From: JALOLG01 sp963776935
GTDB taxonomy: Bacteria > Actinomycetota > Acidimicrobiia > Acidimicrobiales > Ilumatobacteraceae
Reading direction: 5' to 3'
Assembly (NCBI GenBank): GCA_963776935.1
Contig: CAVZOP010000013.1
Coordinates: 1 to 59,725 of the forward strand
Length of the DNA stretch: 59,725 bases
The notes below the pieces were generated by a model, which was not told the DNA's origin, made no database searches, and worked only from the letters and a program-made list of their open reading frames with translations. The position numbers and the translations under genes are program-made. Below, piece after piece: positions 18,379 through 29,657 of this stretch; position 1 is the stretch's first letter, and the number at the start of each line of letters is the position of its first letter.

Positions 18379-21300
18379 ATGGATATCGTGATCCGCACCG
18401 CCCATGGCGAGGCAGAGATCACGATCGCGCGCGTGGGCGAGGAGACCGCGCTCGCCGACGTCGTCGAGCGCGTGACCGGCAGCGCGTCGCCACCGACCGC
18501 CGACGTCGACGGACGACCGGTCCTGACCACGGCGACGATCCAGTCCTCGGGGATGATCACCGGGTCGATCATCGATCTCGGCCCGCCGACCCGGGCCGCG
18601 CCGCAGGACGCGGTGCTCGAGCTGGTGCAGGTCGCCGGGTGGGGGGCCGGAGCCCGCCAGGCGCTCGGTCCCGGCGTGTACCGGATCGGTCCCGGGCGCC
18701 GGATCAATGCCGCCGACCTCGAGATCGCCCACGTCGACAAGATCGCCTTCGAGATCTCGATCGACAGCGACGGCGCGGCCGTCGTGACAGCCGACGAGCA
18801 GGCGGCGCGCATCGACGGGGTCGCCGTCGAGGGCTCGGCGCCGTGGGCCGCCGGCATCCTCGATGTCGGTGGCCGGGCGTTCGAGCTCGACCACACCATC
18901 GGTCGAACCGACCCTCCGAGGCGCGATCTGGGCCGGGCACCAGCGGGGACCGTCGTGTTCAATCGTCCGCCGCGGCATGGCGCGGGCCCCGAGCCCGCCG
19001 CCGATCACGGTGTCCGACGGCCTCGATGTGATGGGCGAGCCAGTGCGCCCGTCCCGGCACGATCGTCGAGGGCGCGGTGCGACACCTGGGTCCGACCACT
19101 ACGTCCACGCCGCGTTCCACGCCGAGCTCGTGGCACGACGCAGCGCCGAGCGCGAGCGGCGCCACGATCTGTTCCCCCATGTCGCAGGAGCAGTCACGCT
19201 CGCTGCTACGGAGTCACCGCGGCTGTGGTCGACACGTCCCGACGACGACGACGCGTTCGAGTTCGCGATCGGTCTCGGCGACATCGATTGGCGACCCGAG
19301 ATGACGTTCGGCGACGACGCAACTGGGAGGCCCGAGTCGGTCGTGGCCGAGCTGGGACGCCTTCCGATGGTGCCGGTCACGATCGATCTGCGCAACGAGC
19401 GCGGCGTGGCCTTCGTGGGTTCGTCGGAGTTCACGCGTGCGGCCGTTCGCGGGTTGATCATCGAGGCGTGCGTCCAGCACGGGCCGGCCGACCTCGACGT
19501 GGTCGTACTCACCGATCCCGACCGGGCACCGGTCTGGGAGTGGGTCAAGTGGTTGCCGCACAGTCGCACGTCGGGTGTCGCCCAGGTGCTCGTCGCCCTC
19601 GATCAGGTCGACGGCTGGGCGGCATCCATCCGGGATGGCGAGCCGGTCACGGCGAGACCGGATCACCTGACGCTCGTCGTGGTCGACGAGGCAGCCTGGT
19701 GGCGCGACCGTGCCGCGCCGATCCGCACCGTGATGAGCGACGCGTCGCGACCAGTGAGGTATGTCGTGCTCGCGGAAATCTCCAGCGACGTTCCGAACGT
19801 GTGCACCACCCTGGTCACCGAACAGGCCGGCGATCTTGCACGCGTCGAGTGGTTGGGTGAACGGACGGTGCTCGATGACGTGCAGCTGTTCCTCCTGGGC
19901 ACTCCCATCGCGGCCGTGACGGCGCGGCGGTTGGCACCGTTGGACGATCCCGACCTCCTGGTCCCGACGGCCAACACGCTCCCGGTGTCGGTTCCCATCC
20001 CGCGGTTGCTCGGCCCGGCCAACCTCGTCGCCTCGACGCTCGCCGCCCGTTGGCGGGCCACCACCGAGCGGTCGCACGCGGGCGTCCCGATCGGAGTCAC
20101 GCAACGCGGCACCGTCGAGATCGATCTCGAACGCGACGGCCCGCACACGCTCATCGGCGGAGCACCAGGCACCGGCAAGAGCGAGTTGCTGCGGACGATG
20201 GTCGTCGGACTGGCGGCCGGACTTCCACCCGGGGCCCTGACGTTTGCGCTCCTCGACCTCGCCGGACGGTCGACGTTCGCGGGGTGCGCGTCGTTGCCGC
20301 ACGTCGTCATGCACCACGACGTCTCCGACGCCCATCTGGCCGAGCGCGCGATGCGGTCGTTGCGCGCCGAACTGCTCGCGCGCGACGAACGGGCCTGGCG
20401 CGGGGTCGCGTTGCCCCGGCTCGTCATCGTGGTGGACGAGCCGGCCGCGGTGGCGACGGAGCACCCGCAACTCGTGTCGTCACTGCTCGAGATCGCGGCC
20501 GACGGCCAGCGGCTCGGTATCCACCTCATCGTCGCCACCGAGCACCCATCGCTCCTGCTCGACGTCGCCAACGCACCTGCGATCGGACTACGCGTCGCGC
20601 TGCGGTTGTCCGACGAGCGCGAGTCGATGTCGTTGATCGGGACGGGGAGCGCCACGCGTGTGCCGCGTCGGACGCCGGGCCGCGGCCTGATACGAGTGGG
20701 TGACGCCGATCCGGTCGAGTTCCACGCGGCCATGGTGTCGGCGTCGAGCTCGCCGAGCGGGGGCCACGACCTCGAGCTCCGTCCGTACGTCATCGGGCGC
20801 GAGCTGACGCCGATGGAGCTCCGCGTCATGCGCGAGACGAACGGCGACGTCGGCGATGGTTCGCGTGGTGGCATCCGCAACGACCTCTCGCGGCTCGTCG
20901 TCGAGATCACGGCCGCCGCGGTCGCGGTCGAGCAGGCGCGAACCCGCCGGCTCAGCCCGGAACCGCTGCCGCACGTCGTCGACCCCCGTCGTCTCACCAC
21001 CGAACATCCCGGCGGCGGGGTGCCGTTCGCGTTGGTCGACCTCCCTGATCAGCAGCGTCAGCAGATCCGGTGGTGGGAGCCCGGCGTCGGCGGCAGCCTG
21101 TTGATCTACGGGGCCGATGGGGCAGGCACCTCGGCCGTGCTCGCGTCGCTGGCAGTCGGCGCCGCCGAGCGGTACCCGGCCGACGACTTCCACCTCTACG
21201 TGATCGACGCCGGCGCGCTGGCGCCGCTGGCCGCGCTGCCGCACACCGGCGCCGTCGTGCGCCACGACGACGTGGATCGGATCGCCCGCATGGTCCGTCT

Positions 21301-21826
21301 CGTGGTCGCCGAGATCGACAGCCGCAGCACCTCGGACGGCGGGCGACGTCGGACGGTGACGTCGAACCGGGGCGCGCTGATCCCTCACGTCGTGGTCATG
21401 ATCGACGACGTGGGTGCGCTTCGCAATCACCTCTACGACCGGTCGCGGCGCGAGCGCCCTGGCGACGACAACGTGGGGCCTGACGAGGTGTGGACGGGCA
21501 TCACCCGCATCGTCCACGATGGCCCGGCCGTCGGCATCTGCACGGTGGCAACCGCCAAACGCGAACGCGACGTCCCCTCGACGTTCGCCGCCCAGATCCC
21601 GGCCCGGCTGGTGATGCGTCTCGCCGAACCGTCGGGTTACGCCTCGTTCGGTTTCCGGCCCGTCGACATCCCCAGATTCGTGCCGGGGCGGGCACTGGAC
21701 CCGGCGGACGGCGCCGAGCTCCAGATCGTCCAGCCCCCGGCGTCGTTGGCGGGCGCGGTGGCGACGCTGGCCGCCGAACCGGCGCGCGCGCGTCCGCCGA
21801 CGCAGGTCGAGGAACGATCGACATGA
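18379..21826 (+). CDS. FHA-like/FtsK-SpoIIIE (EccC/EssC-like) ATPase, frameshifted and lacking membrane helices
   Basis: The N-terminal 200 residues match the ubiquitin/FHA-like head of EssC-type secretion ATPases and end in VVFNRPP. The remainder continues one frame over: FHAELVARRSAERERR, FAIGLGDIDWRP, a non-catalytic first module (GVAFVGSSEFTRAAVRG), an FtsK domain with intact Walker A IGGAPGTGKSELLR, Walker B LVIVVDEPA, and a second FtsK domain whose P-loop is GADGAGTSA (no Lys). The frame changes between about 18960 and 18985. Family members carry two membrane helices between FNRPP and the FHAEL region. Here only about 50 codons lie between them and none is hydrophobic in any frame. No WXG100 substrates are present in the window. 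The last bases overlap the next start (ATGA). Confidence 0.8.
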
Positions 21827-22896
21827 CTCGGCGCGGCGATGGGATCGGGCTCGAGATCACCACCTCGGTCGTTCGCGGTGTCCGCCTCGATCCCGACGAG
21901 CCCGGCCGCGTCGCGGCGGCCGCCGAAGCTCCGATCAGCCGCTTCGACGACGAAGCGGCGGTGCTCGACGCCCTCGTGCGAGTGCACGGCCAGCTCGGGA
22001 ACGCGGCCAGGAATCGCACGACGATCACACGTGCGGCGTGGTTCCCGGTCGGGTCCACCATGCAGCGCATCGACGCCACCGGCAGCACCGGACCGGAGCT
22101 CAACACGATGCGCCACGAGCTCGCCGACCGGACCGGCATCACGTCGACGATGCTGGTCGAGGTCGAAGCCCGCCGGTGGATGCTCGTGCTGCGCTGGGAC
22201 CACATCGCCGCCACCCGTCTGGAACGTCTCCTCGAGCGAGCCGGCTTCGTCGACGCATCGGTCGAGCCGGCGCCCGTCGCGTTCGGCCGCGTCGTCGGGA
22301 TCACGACGCCCGTCGCCCGCCGCGATGCGTCGAACGGCCAGTCGTGGGCGGCCCTGTACGACGCCGGCGTGCCGATCGCGGCGACCAGCGTGCCCCAGGC
22401 GTCGCGCGAGTACCCCGGCATCGCGATCGCCACCGACGTGATGGCGCTGCACCGGCTCGACGAGGTCCTCGCCGCGCCCGAGCTGGCCGACCTCGTCGAC
22501 GAGATGGTCGGCACCGCGATCGCAACCAGCGGCAAGGCCGGGGTGCTCGATCTGCGCCTCGTGCTCGCCGACGATCCGTACCCGCCGTTCCCGGCCCATG
22601 ACTTGCGGGCCCCGCAGCGTCAGGCCGTCGCGCTCGGCGCGGCCGCAGGAGCCGCCGGCCTGGCGGGTCGGCTCAGGCCGGTCGACGTGCTCTCCCCGAC
22701 CGGTGCCCCACCCGTCGCCGACGTCCGGCGGCCGTGGGCGATCGAGCGCGTCGTCGACCTTCCACCACGAGCGCGCATCCAGCGCCTGCCCTGGTGGCGC
22801 AGGCGAGGACCGCTGGCTCAGTCGCGGTCGAGGAAGCCGGGTCGTTCGCCGAAGACGGCGACCGCCTGGCGCAACGGCACCAAGTCACGGCGCTGA
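21823..22896 (+). CDS. ASKHA/PilM-like protein of unknown function, coupled to the FtsK gene
   Basis: The 357-residue product is not confidently assigned. The opening GIGLEITTSVVRGVRLD resembles the first phosphate-binding hairpin of actin-like ATPases of the PilM/FtsA kind. Later strands (TRAAWFPVGSTMQRID, TSTMLVEVEARRWMLVLRWDHIAATRLERLLERAGF) fit the same general layout. Its ATG overlaps the FtsK stop, so it should work with that ATPase, perhaps as a cytoplasmic assembly partner. A glycine/alanine segment (AVALGAAAGAAGLAGRLRP) sits near residue 275. The 3' 79 bases run antisense over the end of hspR, and the Arg/Lys-rich last 25 residues may simply be read-through into it. Confidence 0.7.
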   Translation: MTRRGDGIGLEITTSVVRGVRLDPDEPGRVAAAAEAPISRFDDEAAVLDALVRVHGQLGNAARNRTTITRAAWFPVGSTMQRIDATGSTGPELNTMRHELADRTGITSTMLVEVEARRWMLVLRWDHIAATRLERLLERAGFVDASVEPAPVAFGRVVGITTPVARRDASNGQSWAALYDAGVPIAATSVPQASREYPGIAIATDVMALHRLDEVLAAPELADLVDEMVGTAIATSGKAGVLDLRLVLADDPYPPFPAHDLRAPQRQAVALGAAAGAAGLAGRLRPVDVLSPTGAPPVADVRRPWAIERVVDLPPRARIQRLPWWRRRGPLAQSRSRKPGRSPKTATAWRNGTKSRR

Positions 22897-23249
22897 CGGC
22901 GTTCCGCCTCGACGCTGGCGTTGGCGGCCACGGACCTGGCGCTCTCGAGCTCCGACCGCAGGCGCGCGTTCTCGGCCTCGAGCGCCATCACGCGCTTGAT
23001 GCCCTCGAGGTTCAGGCCCTCGTCGGCGAGCTCGGCGATGCGGCGCAGGACCTCGATGTCGTCGTCGCTGTAGCGCCGGTTGCCACCTTGCGTACGGGCG
23101 GGAAGCACGAGCCCGCGACGTTCGTAGATGCGCAACGTCTGGGGATGCATCCCGGCCAACTCGGCCGCGACCGAGATGACGTAGACCGCCCGCGTGCGGT
23201 GGCGCTGTTGGGGATTGCTCACGCGTTGCTCCATCAGATACTGCTCCAT
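22818..23249 (-). CDS. hspR: Heat-shock repressor HspR (MerR family)
   Basis: HspR represses the dnaK operon, with DnaK acting as co-repressor in actinobacteria. The 143-residue product carries a MerR-type winged helix: VYVISVAAELAGMHPQTLRIYERRGLVLPARTQGGNRRYSDDDIEVL, then LADEGLNLEGIKRVMALE and a coiled-coil tail. ATG 23249 overlaps the dnaJ stop (ATGA); ATG 23234 (MEQRVSN) is an alternative, because MEQ is repeated at the start. A matching HAIR operator lies upstream of dnaK (26951-26971), supporting autoregulation of the whole operon. Confidence 0.96.
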   Translation of the reverse strand: MEQYLMEQRVSNPQQRHRTRAVYVISVAAELAGMHPQTLRIYERRGLVLPARTQGGNRRYSDDDIEVLRRIAELADEGLNLEGIKRVMALEAENARLRSELESARSVAANASVEAERRQRRDLVPLRQAVAVFGERPGFLDRD

Positions 23250-24388
23250 CAAATGTTGCTCCGTGGATTCACGGAGGTCGCCGCGGCCAGCTTCTCGATC
23301 GCCTCGCGTTCGCCGTCGGTGAGCTGCGTCGGCACGCTGACCTCGACGGTGACGATCAGGTCGCCGGTGGTGGTGCCGCCCTTCCTGGTGGCGACGATGC
23401 CCTTGCCGCGCACGCGGTGGCGCGAGCCGCTCTGGGTCCCCGGCTTGATCCGCAGCGTCACCCGCTGGCCGTCGAGCGTCGGCACGTCGATGTCGCCGCC
23501 GAGCGCCGCCTCGGCGAACGTCACGGGCACCTTCACCGTCAGGTCGTCGCCGGACCGACCGAACAGCCGGTGTGGCATCACCTTGATGTCGACGAGCAGG
23601 TCGCCGGCCGGACCGCCGTTGCGCCCCGGTGAACCGCGACCCTTGAGGCGGATCGTCTGGCCGTCGGTGACGCCCGCCGGGATGCGGGCCTGAACCTCGC
23701 GCGGGCGCCGCTCGACGCCGGACCCACGGCACGTCGGGCACGCATGCTCGACGACGACGCCGCGGCCCTGGCACACCCGGCACGGCGAGGAGAACGAGAA
23801 CATGCCCTGGTTGTCGTCGACGACACCGCGCCCACCGCAGTTCGAGCACACCTTCGGGCTGGTGCCCGGCTTGGCGCCCGAGCCATGACACGTCGAGCAC
23901 TGGGCGTCGCTCGTGAGGTACAGCGTGGTGGTGAGCCCGCGCGCCGCGTCGGCGAAGTCGAGCGTCAGCTCGGCCGTGACGTCGGCACCGCGCTGCGGAC
24001 CGACGCCGCTCGCACCGCGTCCACCGCGACCACCGCGACCGAACATCTGCCCGAGCAGGTCGCCGATGCCGCCGCCCTGCATGTCGCCGACGTTGAACGT
24101 GAAGCCGCCGGGTCCACCACCCATACCGCCGCCGCCACCCATCGGGCCGAGCCGGCGGACCTCGTCGTACTCCTTGCGCTTGGCCTCGTCGCCGAGCACG
24201 TCGTACGCCGCCGACACCTCCTTGAAGCGTTCCTCGGAACCGGCGTCACCAGGGTTCTTGTCGGGATGGAGCTCGCGGGCCAGCTTGCGGTACGCCTTGG
24301 TGATGTCTTTCGGTGCGGCATCCTCTTTGACACCGAGCACCTTGTAGTAGTCCTTCTCGAACCACTCGCGTTGTGCTGCCACGCTCAC
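23249..24388 (-). CDS. dnaJ: Chaperone DnaJ (Hsp40)
   Basis: This is a type I DnaJ of 379 residues, the co-chaperone that stimulates DnaK ATP hydrolysis. It has a J domain with the HPD motif (ARELHPDKNPGD, about residue 42), a Gly-rich linker (GGGGGMGGGPGG), and a zinc centre with the cysteine pairs CSTCHGSG, CSNCGGRG, CRVCQGRG and CPTCRGSG. A C-terminal substrate-binding domain follows. As in Streptomyces and Mycobacterium, it is the third gene of dnaK-grpE-dnaJ-hspR, and it is coupled to hspR by a 1-codon overlap. Confidence 0.98.
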   Translation of the reverse strand: MSVAAQREWFEKDYYKVLGVKEDAAPKDITKAYRKLARELHPDKNPGDAGSEERFKEVSAAYDVLGDEAKRKEYDEVRRLGPMGGGGGMGGGPGGFTFNVGDMQGGGIGDLLGQMFGRGGRGGRGASGVGPQRGADVTAELTLDFADAARGLTTTLYLTSDAQCSTCHGSGAKPGTSPKVCSNCGGRGVVDDNQGMFSFSSPCRVCQGRGVVVEHACPTCRGSGVERRPREVQARIPAGVTDGQTIRLKGRGSPGRNGGPAGDLLVDIKVMPHRLFGRSGDDLTVKVPVTFAEAALGGDIDVPTLDGQRVTLRIKPGTQSGSRHRVRGKGIVATRKGGTTTGDLIVTVEVSVPTQLTDGEREAIEKLAAATSVNPRSNI

Positions 24389-24450
24389 TCACCTCCTCTC
24401 TGTGACCGGGTTCATCCTTTCAATCGGCAGGCCCGTGGATCGGCATGCCC

Positions 24451-24989
24451 TCAATCGCGGGTGCGCACCATCGCCGGGCGCAGAGTGCGGCCTTTCCAGC
24501 GGTAACCGCTGCGCAGGACCTCGGCCACGACGGGTTCGCCGCCGTCGACCTCCTCGTGGGTGACGGCCTCGGCGACCGCCGGGTCGAACGGCTGGCCCTC
24601 GAGGTCGAGCGTCTCGAGACCGTGCTTCTTGAGCTCGGTCAGCATCGCGTTGAGCAACGGCCCGACCTCGTCGGGATGCTGGAGGTAGGCCGCTTCGGCG
24701 GCGTCCAGCACTGGGAGCAGGGCCTCGGCGAGCCGGCCAGTGGCACGATCGACGGCGTCGACCGACTGGGCCGTCATCCGCTTGCGATAGTTCTCGAAGT
24801 CGGCCTGCAGCCGCAGGGCGATGTCCTTGAACTGATCGCGCTCCTGCGTGAGCGCCTCGAGCTCGCTGATCTCCTCGACGACATCGCCGAGTTCGTCGAT
24901 GTCGTCGAGGACCTCCTTGTCGAGCTCGACCTCGGGGTCCGTGAGCTCGTCGTCGGAGCCGCCGCTCATCGCCCGGCTCGCCGCGTCGC

Positions 24990-24993
<4 letters not shown>
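24451..24993 (-). CDS. grpE: Nucleotide exchange factor GrpE
   Basis: GrpE releases ADP from DnaK. The 180-residue protein has an acidic N-terminus, a coiled-coil (LEALTQERDQFKDIALRLQADFENYRKRM, about 48-75), and the C-terminal beta domain with PFDPAVAEAVTHEE and VAEVLRSGYRWKGRTLRPAMV. Its start overlaps the dnaK stop by four bases (ATGA). A 62-base gap separates it from dnaJ. Confidence 0.98.
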
Positions 24994-26837
<1,844 letters not shown>

Positions 26838-26905
26838 GGTGTGGTCTTCTCCTGATGAGTCGATCTGGCGCAGGATCCGATGATCGATGCTGCGGGGGTA
26901 CCCCC

Positions 26906-26934
26906 AGGATAGGCGAGCAACCCGATCAGAACAA
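26906..26934 (-). promoter_or_regulatory. Predicted dnaK promoter
   Basis: On the minus strand TTGTTC (26929-26934) and TATCCT (26906-26911) are separated by exactly 17 bases, a good housekeeping-sigma layout. It lies about 70 bases before the dnaK ATG and immediately downstream of the HAIR operator. Confidence 0.6.
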
Positions 26935-26950
26935 CGGGCTCAGCAGAAAA

Positions 26951-26971
26951 CTTGAGCCGATGTGACTCAGG
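26951..26971. promoter_or_regulatory. HAIR operator (HspR-binding inverted repeat)
   Basis: The sequence CTTGAGC-N7-ACTCAGG matches the actinobacterial HAIR consensus CTTGAGT-N7-ACTCAAG in 12 of 14 positions. It sits 17 bases upstream of the predicted -35 box of dnaK and just past the cdd stop. It is the expected site for the HspR encoded at the end of the same operon. Confidence 0.85.
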
Positions 26972-26980
26972 ATCTGCGAC

Positions 26981-27391
26981 CTAGGATGGGGGCAGCAGGT
27001 TCTCGGGGCCGAACGAGTCCGGGAGCAGCTCCTCCATCGAGTAGCTGCGGCGGACCCCTTCCGGGCCGGCCGTGTGGATGACCGTTGCCGCCGTCGCGAA
27101 CTCGCGGATCTTCTGGCGGCACCCACCGCAGCAGGTGGCCAGCAGGTCGCCGTCGGCGACGGTCAGCACGACCGCCAGCTGGCGCTCACCCGCCGCCACC
27201 ATCGCCGCGATGGCGCTCGCCTCGGCGCACAGTCCTTGCGGGTAGGCGGCGTTCTCGACGTTGCAGCCGACGTACACGCGGCCTGTCGCCGACCGGACGG
27301 CCGCGCCGACCCGGAAGTGTGAGTACGGAACGTGGGCGTTGGCCTGGACCGCGACCGCGGCGTCGAAGAGCTCCTGCACATCTGCGCGCAT
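26981..27391 (-). CDS. cdd: Cytidine deaminase
   Basis: The enzyme deaminates cytidine and deoxycytidine to uridine in pyrimidine salvage. The 136-residue length and motifs fit the small homotetrameric class: HFRVGAAV, YVGCNVENAAYPQGLCAEASAI (C-A-E zinc and proton-shuttle motif near residue 55) and CCGGCRQKI, the second cysteine pair. Only the first residue of the usual PCGxCRQ differs. The gene is upstream of and parallel to dnaK, with the HAIR operator between them. Confidence 0.96.
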   Translation of the reverse strand: MRADVQELFDAAVAVQANAHVPYSHFRVGAAVRSATGRVYVGCNVENAAYPQGLCAEASAIAAMVAAGERQLAVVLTVADGDLLATCCGGCRQKIREFATAATVIHTAGPEGVRRSYSMEELLPDSFGPENLLPPS

Positions 27392-27440
27392 GCCGCCAGC
27401 GTAGAGATCGCGTCCCGACGCGCCGCGCTACGGTCGCCCG

Positions 27441-27871
27441 ATGCGCATCGGTCTCCTGGCCGCGGCCCGGATCACACCGTCGGCCGTCGTCGAGCCGGCC
27501 GCCCGGATCGCCGGTGTCGAGGTCGTGGGCGTCGCCGCCAGAACGCTCGATCGGGCACGAGCAGCCACCGAGGAGTGGGGGCTGGATCGTGCGTTCGGGT
27601 CGTACCAGGAGCTCGTCGACTCCCCCGACGTCGACGCAATCTACATCGCGACGCCGGCCGCGCTCCACCACCGATGGACGCTGGCCGCGCTCGCGGCCGG
27701 TAAGCCGGTGCTGGTCGAGAAGCCGTTCGCCGCCAACGCCGTCGAGGCACGGGAGATGGTCGCCGCGGCCGACGCCACGGGGCGACGGGCGACGAACCGA
27801 TCGCCAACATGGTCGTCGTCGACGAGTGCTACCGGGCCGCCGGTCTGCGACCGCGGCCTTCGATCGTCTGA
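27441..27871 (+). pseudogene. Gfo/Idh/MocA oxidoreductase remnant with internal deletion
   Basis: The first 115 codons are a normal NAD(P)-binding half of a Gfo/Idh/MocA dehydrogenase: MRIGLLAAARITPSAVVEPA, VGVAARTLDRARA, DAIYIATPAALHHRWTLAALAAGKPVLVEKPFAANAVEAREMVAAADATG. Immediately after ADATG the sequence jumps, in another frame, to a typical family C-terminus (GDEPIANMVVVDECYRAAGLRPR, stop 27869-27871). About 190 central codons, including the catalytic lysine-proximal domain, are missing. The junction (27779-27794) consists of overlapping GGCGAC/GGGCGAC direct repeats, as expected for a slippage or recombination deletion. It is convergent with the amidohydrolase, five bases away. Confidence 0.85.
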
Positions 27872-27875
27872 GTGG

Positions 27876-29048
27876 TCAGGCTGCCGCGCCGAGGCCGAGC
27901 ACCCGCTCGCCCATCAGGTCGACGAAGTTGTCGTGGTAGAAGCGTTGCCGCACGGCGTCGCTGGCGTCGCCCAACGAGCGCTCGAAGCGCTCGAACGGCT
28001 TGCGGCCGCCTTCGACATGGGGGTAGTCCGATGAGAACAGGCAGATGTCGGGACCGAGCTGTTCGGTGAGCCACCCGACGTCGTCGGTCGGGTACGGGGT
28101 CGCTCGGATCTGGCGGTGGACGTACTCGGTCGGGCGCAGCTCGAGCGCCCGCAGGCGCTCCTCGTGACGGGCGAACGCCTCGAACGCCGACTCCATCTGG
28201 TGGATCCAACTCGGGATCCACACCGCCCCGAGCTCGATCGCGCCGAGCCGGAGTCGCGGAAACCGGTCGAGCACACCGTCGAAGATCATCGTCGCCATCG
28301 TGAGCATCACCGGATGCGGGATGCCCATGTAGTCGACCGAACGGAAGTTCTCCTCGCCACCGTGGAAGTCAGGCGGGATCGGCAGACCGTTCAAGAAGTA
28401 GTCGTGGTTGAAGTGGTCGCCCTCGCCGCCGACGTGGAACACGACCGGGATCCCGGCGTCCTGGGCGGCCGCCCACACGGGGTCGAGCCCGCGATGGCTC
28501 GGTGAGTGACCCTTCGGGCACGCCGACGGCACGAGCAGTGCGGCGGCACCCATCTCGATCGCCTCGCGGGCCATCGCCGCCGAGGCGTCGAAGTCGGCGA
28601 GCGGCACGTAGAGCGTGGGCAGCAACCGACGATCTACCGAGCAGAAGTCGATCATGCCGCGGTTGTGGGCGCGGGCGGCGTGGTAGACGAGCTCCGGCTC
28701 GGTCTGCTCCCACGCCGCGAACCGCCCGTTGTGGAACGTGTTGAACACGAGCTGGCTGGCGACACCGAGGAGGTCGAGGGCGCGCGGCCGATCGTCGCGG
28801 ATGAAGCTGCCGGTCGCCGCGAAGTTCTTGCGCGACATGATCTCGGCGTCCTCGGTGGCGCGGTACTCGTCGGACTCGTGCCAGGCCCGTACCCGGTCGA
28901 TGTCGAGCGGGTTGCCGTCGCCGTCGGTGTCGTCGCGCGGGCCGATCCGGTCGCGCCATTCAGGGTCGGCGTATTCGGTCAGCCACGTCGGCCATTCCAT
29001 GATGTGGGCGTCGGCATCGTGGACGATGCGACCTTCGATGTAGGCCAT
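27876..29048 (-). CDS. Amidohydrolase-2 (ACMSD-like) family metal-dependent hydrolase
   Basis: The 390-residue TIM-barrel protein belongs to the amidohydrolase 2 superfamily, whose members include metal-dependent decarboxylases and hydrolases. Visible are the first strand HDADAHIMEWPTWL (a DxH motif near residue 11), IPVVFHVGGEGD (metal-ligand His near 210), and the late CLFSSDYPHVEGGRKPFERFE with the conserved SDYPH. The substrate is unknown. It starts 9 bases after cysC on the same strand, so it may be the last gene of the sulfate-activation transcript. No functional link is obvious. Confidence 0.88.
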   Translation of the reverse strand: MAYIEGRIVHDADAHIMEWPTWLTEYADPEWRDRIGPRDDTDGDGNPLDIDRVRAWHESDEYRATEDAEIMSRKNFAATGSFIRDDRPRALDLLGVASQLVFNTFHNGRFAAWEQTEPELVYHAARAHNRGMIDFCSVDRRLLPTLYVPLADFDASAAMAREAIEMGAAALLVPSACPKGHSPSHRGLDPVWAAAQDAGIPVVFHVGGEGDHFNHDYFLNGLPIPPDFHGGEENFRSVDYMGIPHPVMLTMATMIFDGVLDRFPRLRLGAIELGAVWIPSWIHQMESAFEAFARHEERLRALELRPTEYVHRQIRATPYPTDDVGWLTEQLGPDICLFSSDYPHVEGGRKPFERFERSLGDASDAVRQRFYHDNFVDLMGERVLGLGAAA

Positions 29049-29057
29049 GTCCCAGTT

Positions 29058-29657
29058 TCACACGGGAGTGATCATGGCGACGACGGCTGCCACCTGTTCC
29101 CGGAGGTCGGCGGGGCCGAGGCGCAGGTCCGGCGCGTCCGGCGCCTCGTACGGGTCGTCGATGCCGGTCATGCCGGTCAGCTCACCGGCACGCGCCCTCG
29201 CGTACAACCCTTTGGGGTCGCGCTCCTCGCACAGCTCCAACGGGGTGTCGACGAACACCTCGACGAACTCCAGCCCGGCCGCGATGTGGATCGCCCGCGC
29301 CCGCGCCCGGTCGGCTCGATAGGGCGAGATCACGGGGACCAGGACGACCAACCCGGCGTCCGCCATCAGGCGGGCGACCTCGCCGATCCGGCGGATGTTC
29401 TCGGAGCGGTCGGCGGCGGAGAACCCGAGGTCGGCGTTGAGCCCGTGACGCACGTTGTCGCCATCCATGACGTAGGCGAGGCGGCCGGCCTCGAGGAGCT
29501 TCTCGGCGACAGCGTCGGCGACGGTCGACTTGCCCGACCCGGACAGGCCCGTGAACCACACGGTCATCCCGCGCAGCGCGTGCCTGTTCCAGCGGTCGTC
29601 GCGGCTGACGACCGTGTCGTGCCAGACGATGTCACTCACGGCAGCCGTCGCCCACAT
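29058..29657 (-). CDS. cysC: Adenylylsulfate (APS) kinase
   Basis: CysC phosphorylates APS to PAPS. The 199-residue product shows WHDTVVSRDDRWN at the N-terminus, the P-loop FTGLSGSGKSTVADAV near residue 34, MDGDNVRHGLNADLGFS and VFVDTPLELCEERDPKGLYARARAGE. All are diagnostic. ATG 29657 overlaps the cysN stop; GTG 29639 (MSDIVWHDT) is an alternative start. It acts directly after CysDN in the same operon. Confidence 0.97.
   Translation of the reverse strand: MWATAAVSDIVWHDTVVSRDDRWNRHALRGMTVWFTGLSGSGKSTVADAVAEKLLEAGRLAYVMDGDNVRHGLNADLGFSAADRSENIRRIGEVARLMADAGLVVLVPVISPYRADRARARAIHIAAGLEFVEVFVDTPLELCEERDPKGLYARARAGELTGMTGIDDPYEAPDAPDLRLGPADLREQVAAVVAMITPV

Noticed and set aside
9295..22896. 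Complete type VII secretion locus
   Set aside because: Only an EccC-like ATPase and envelope proteins are present. No WXG100, EccB, EccD, EccE or mycosin gene was found, so the whole locus is not called T7SS.
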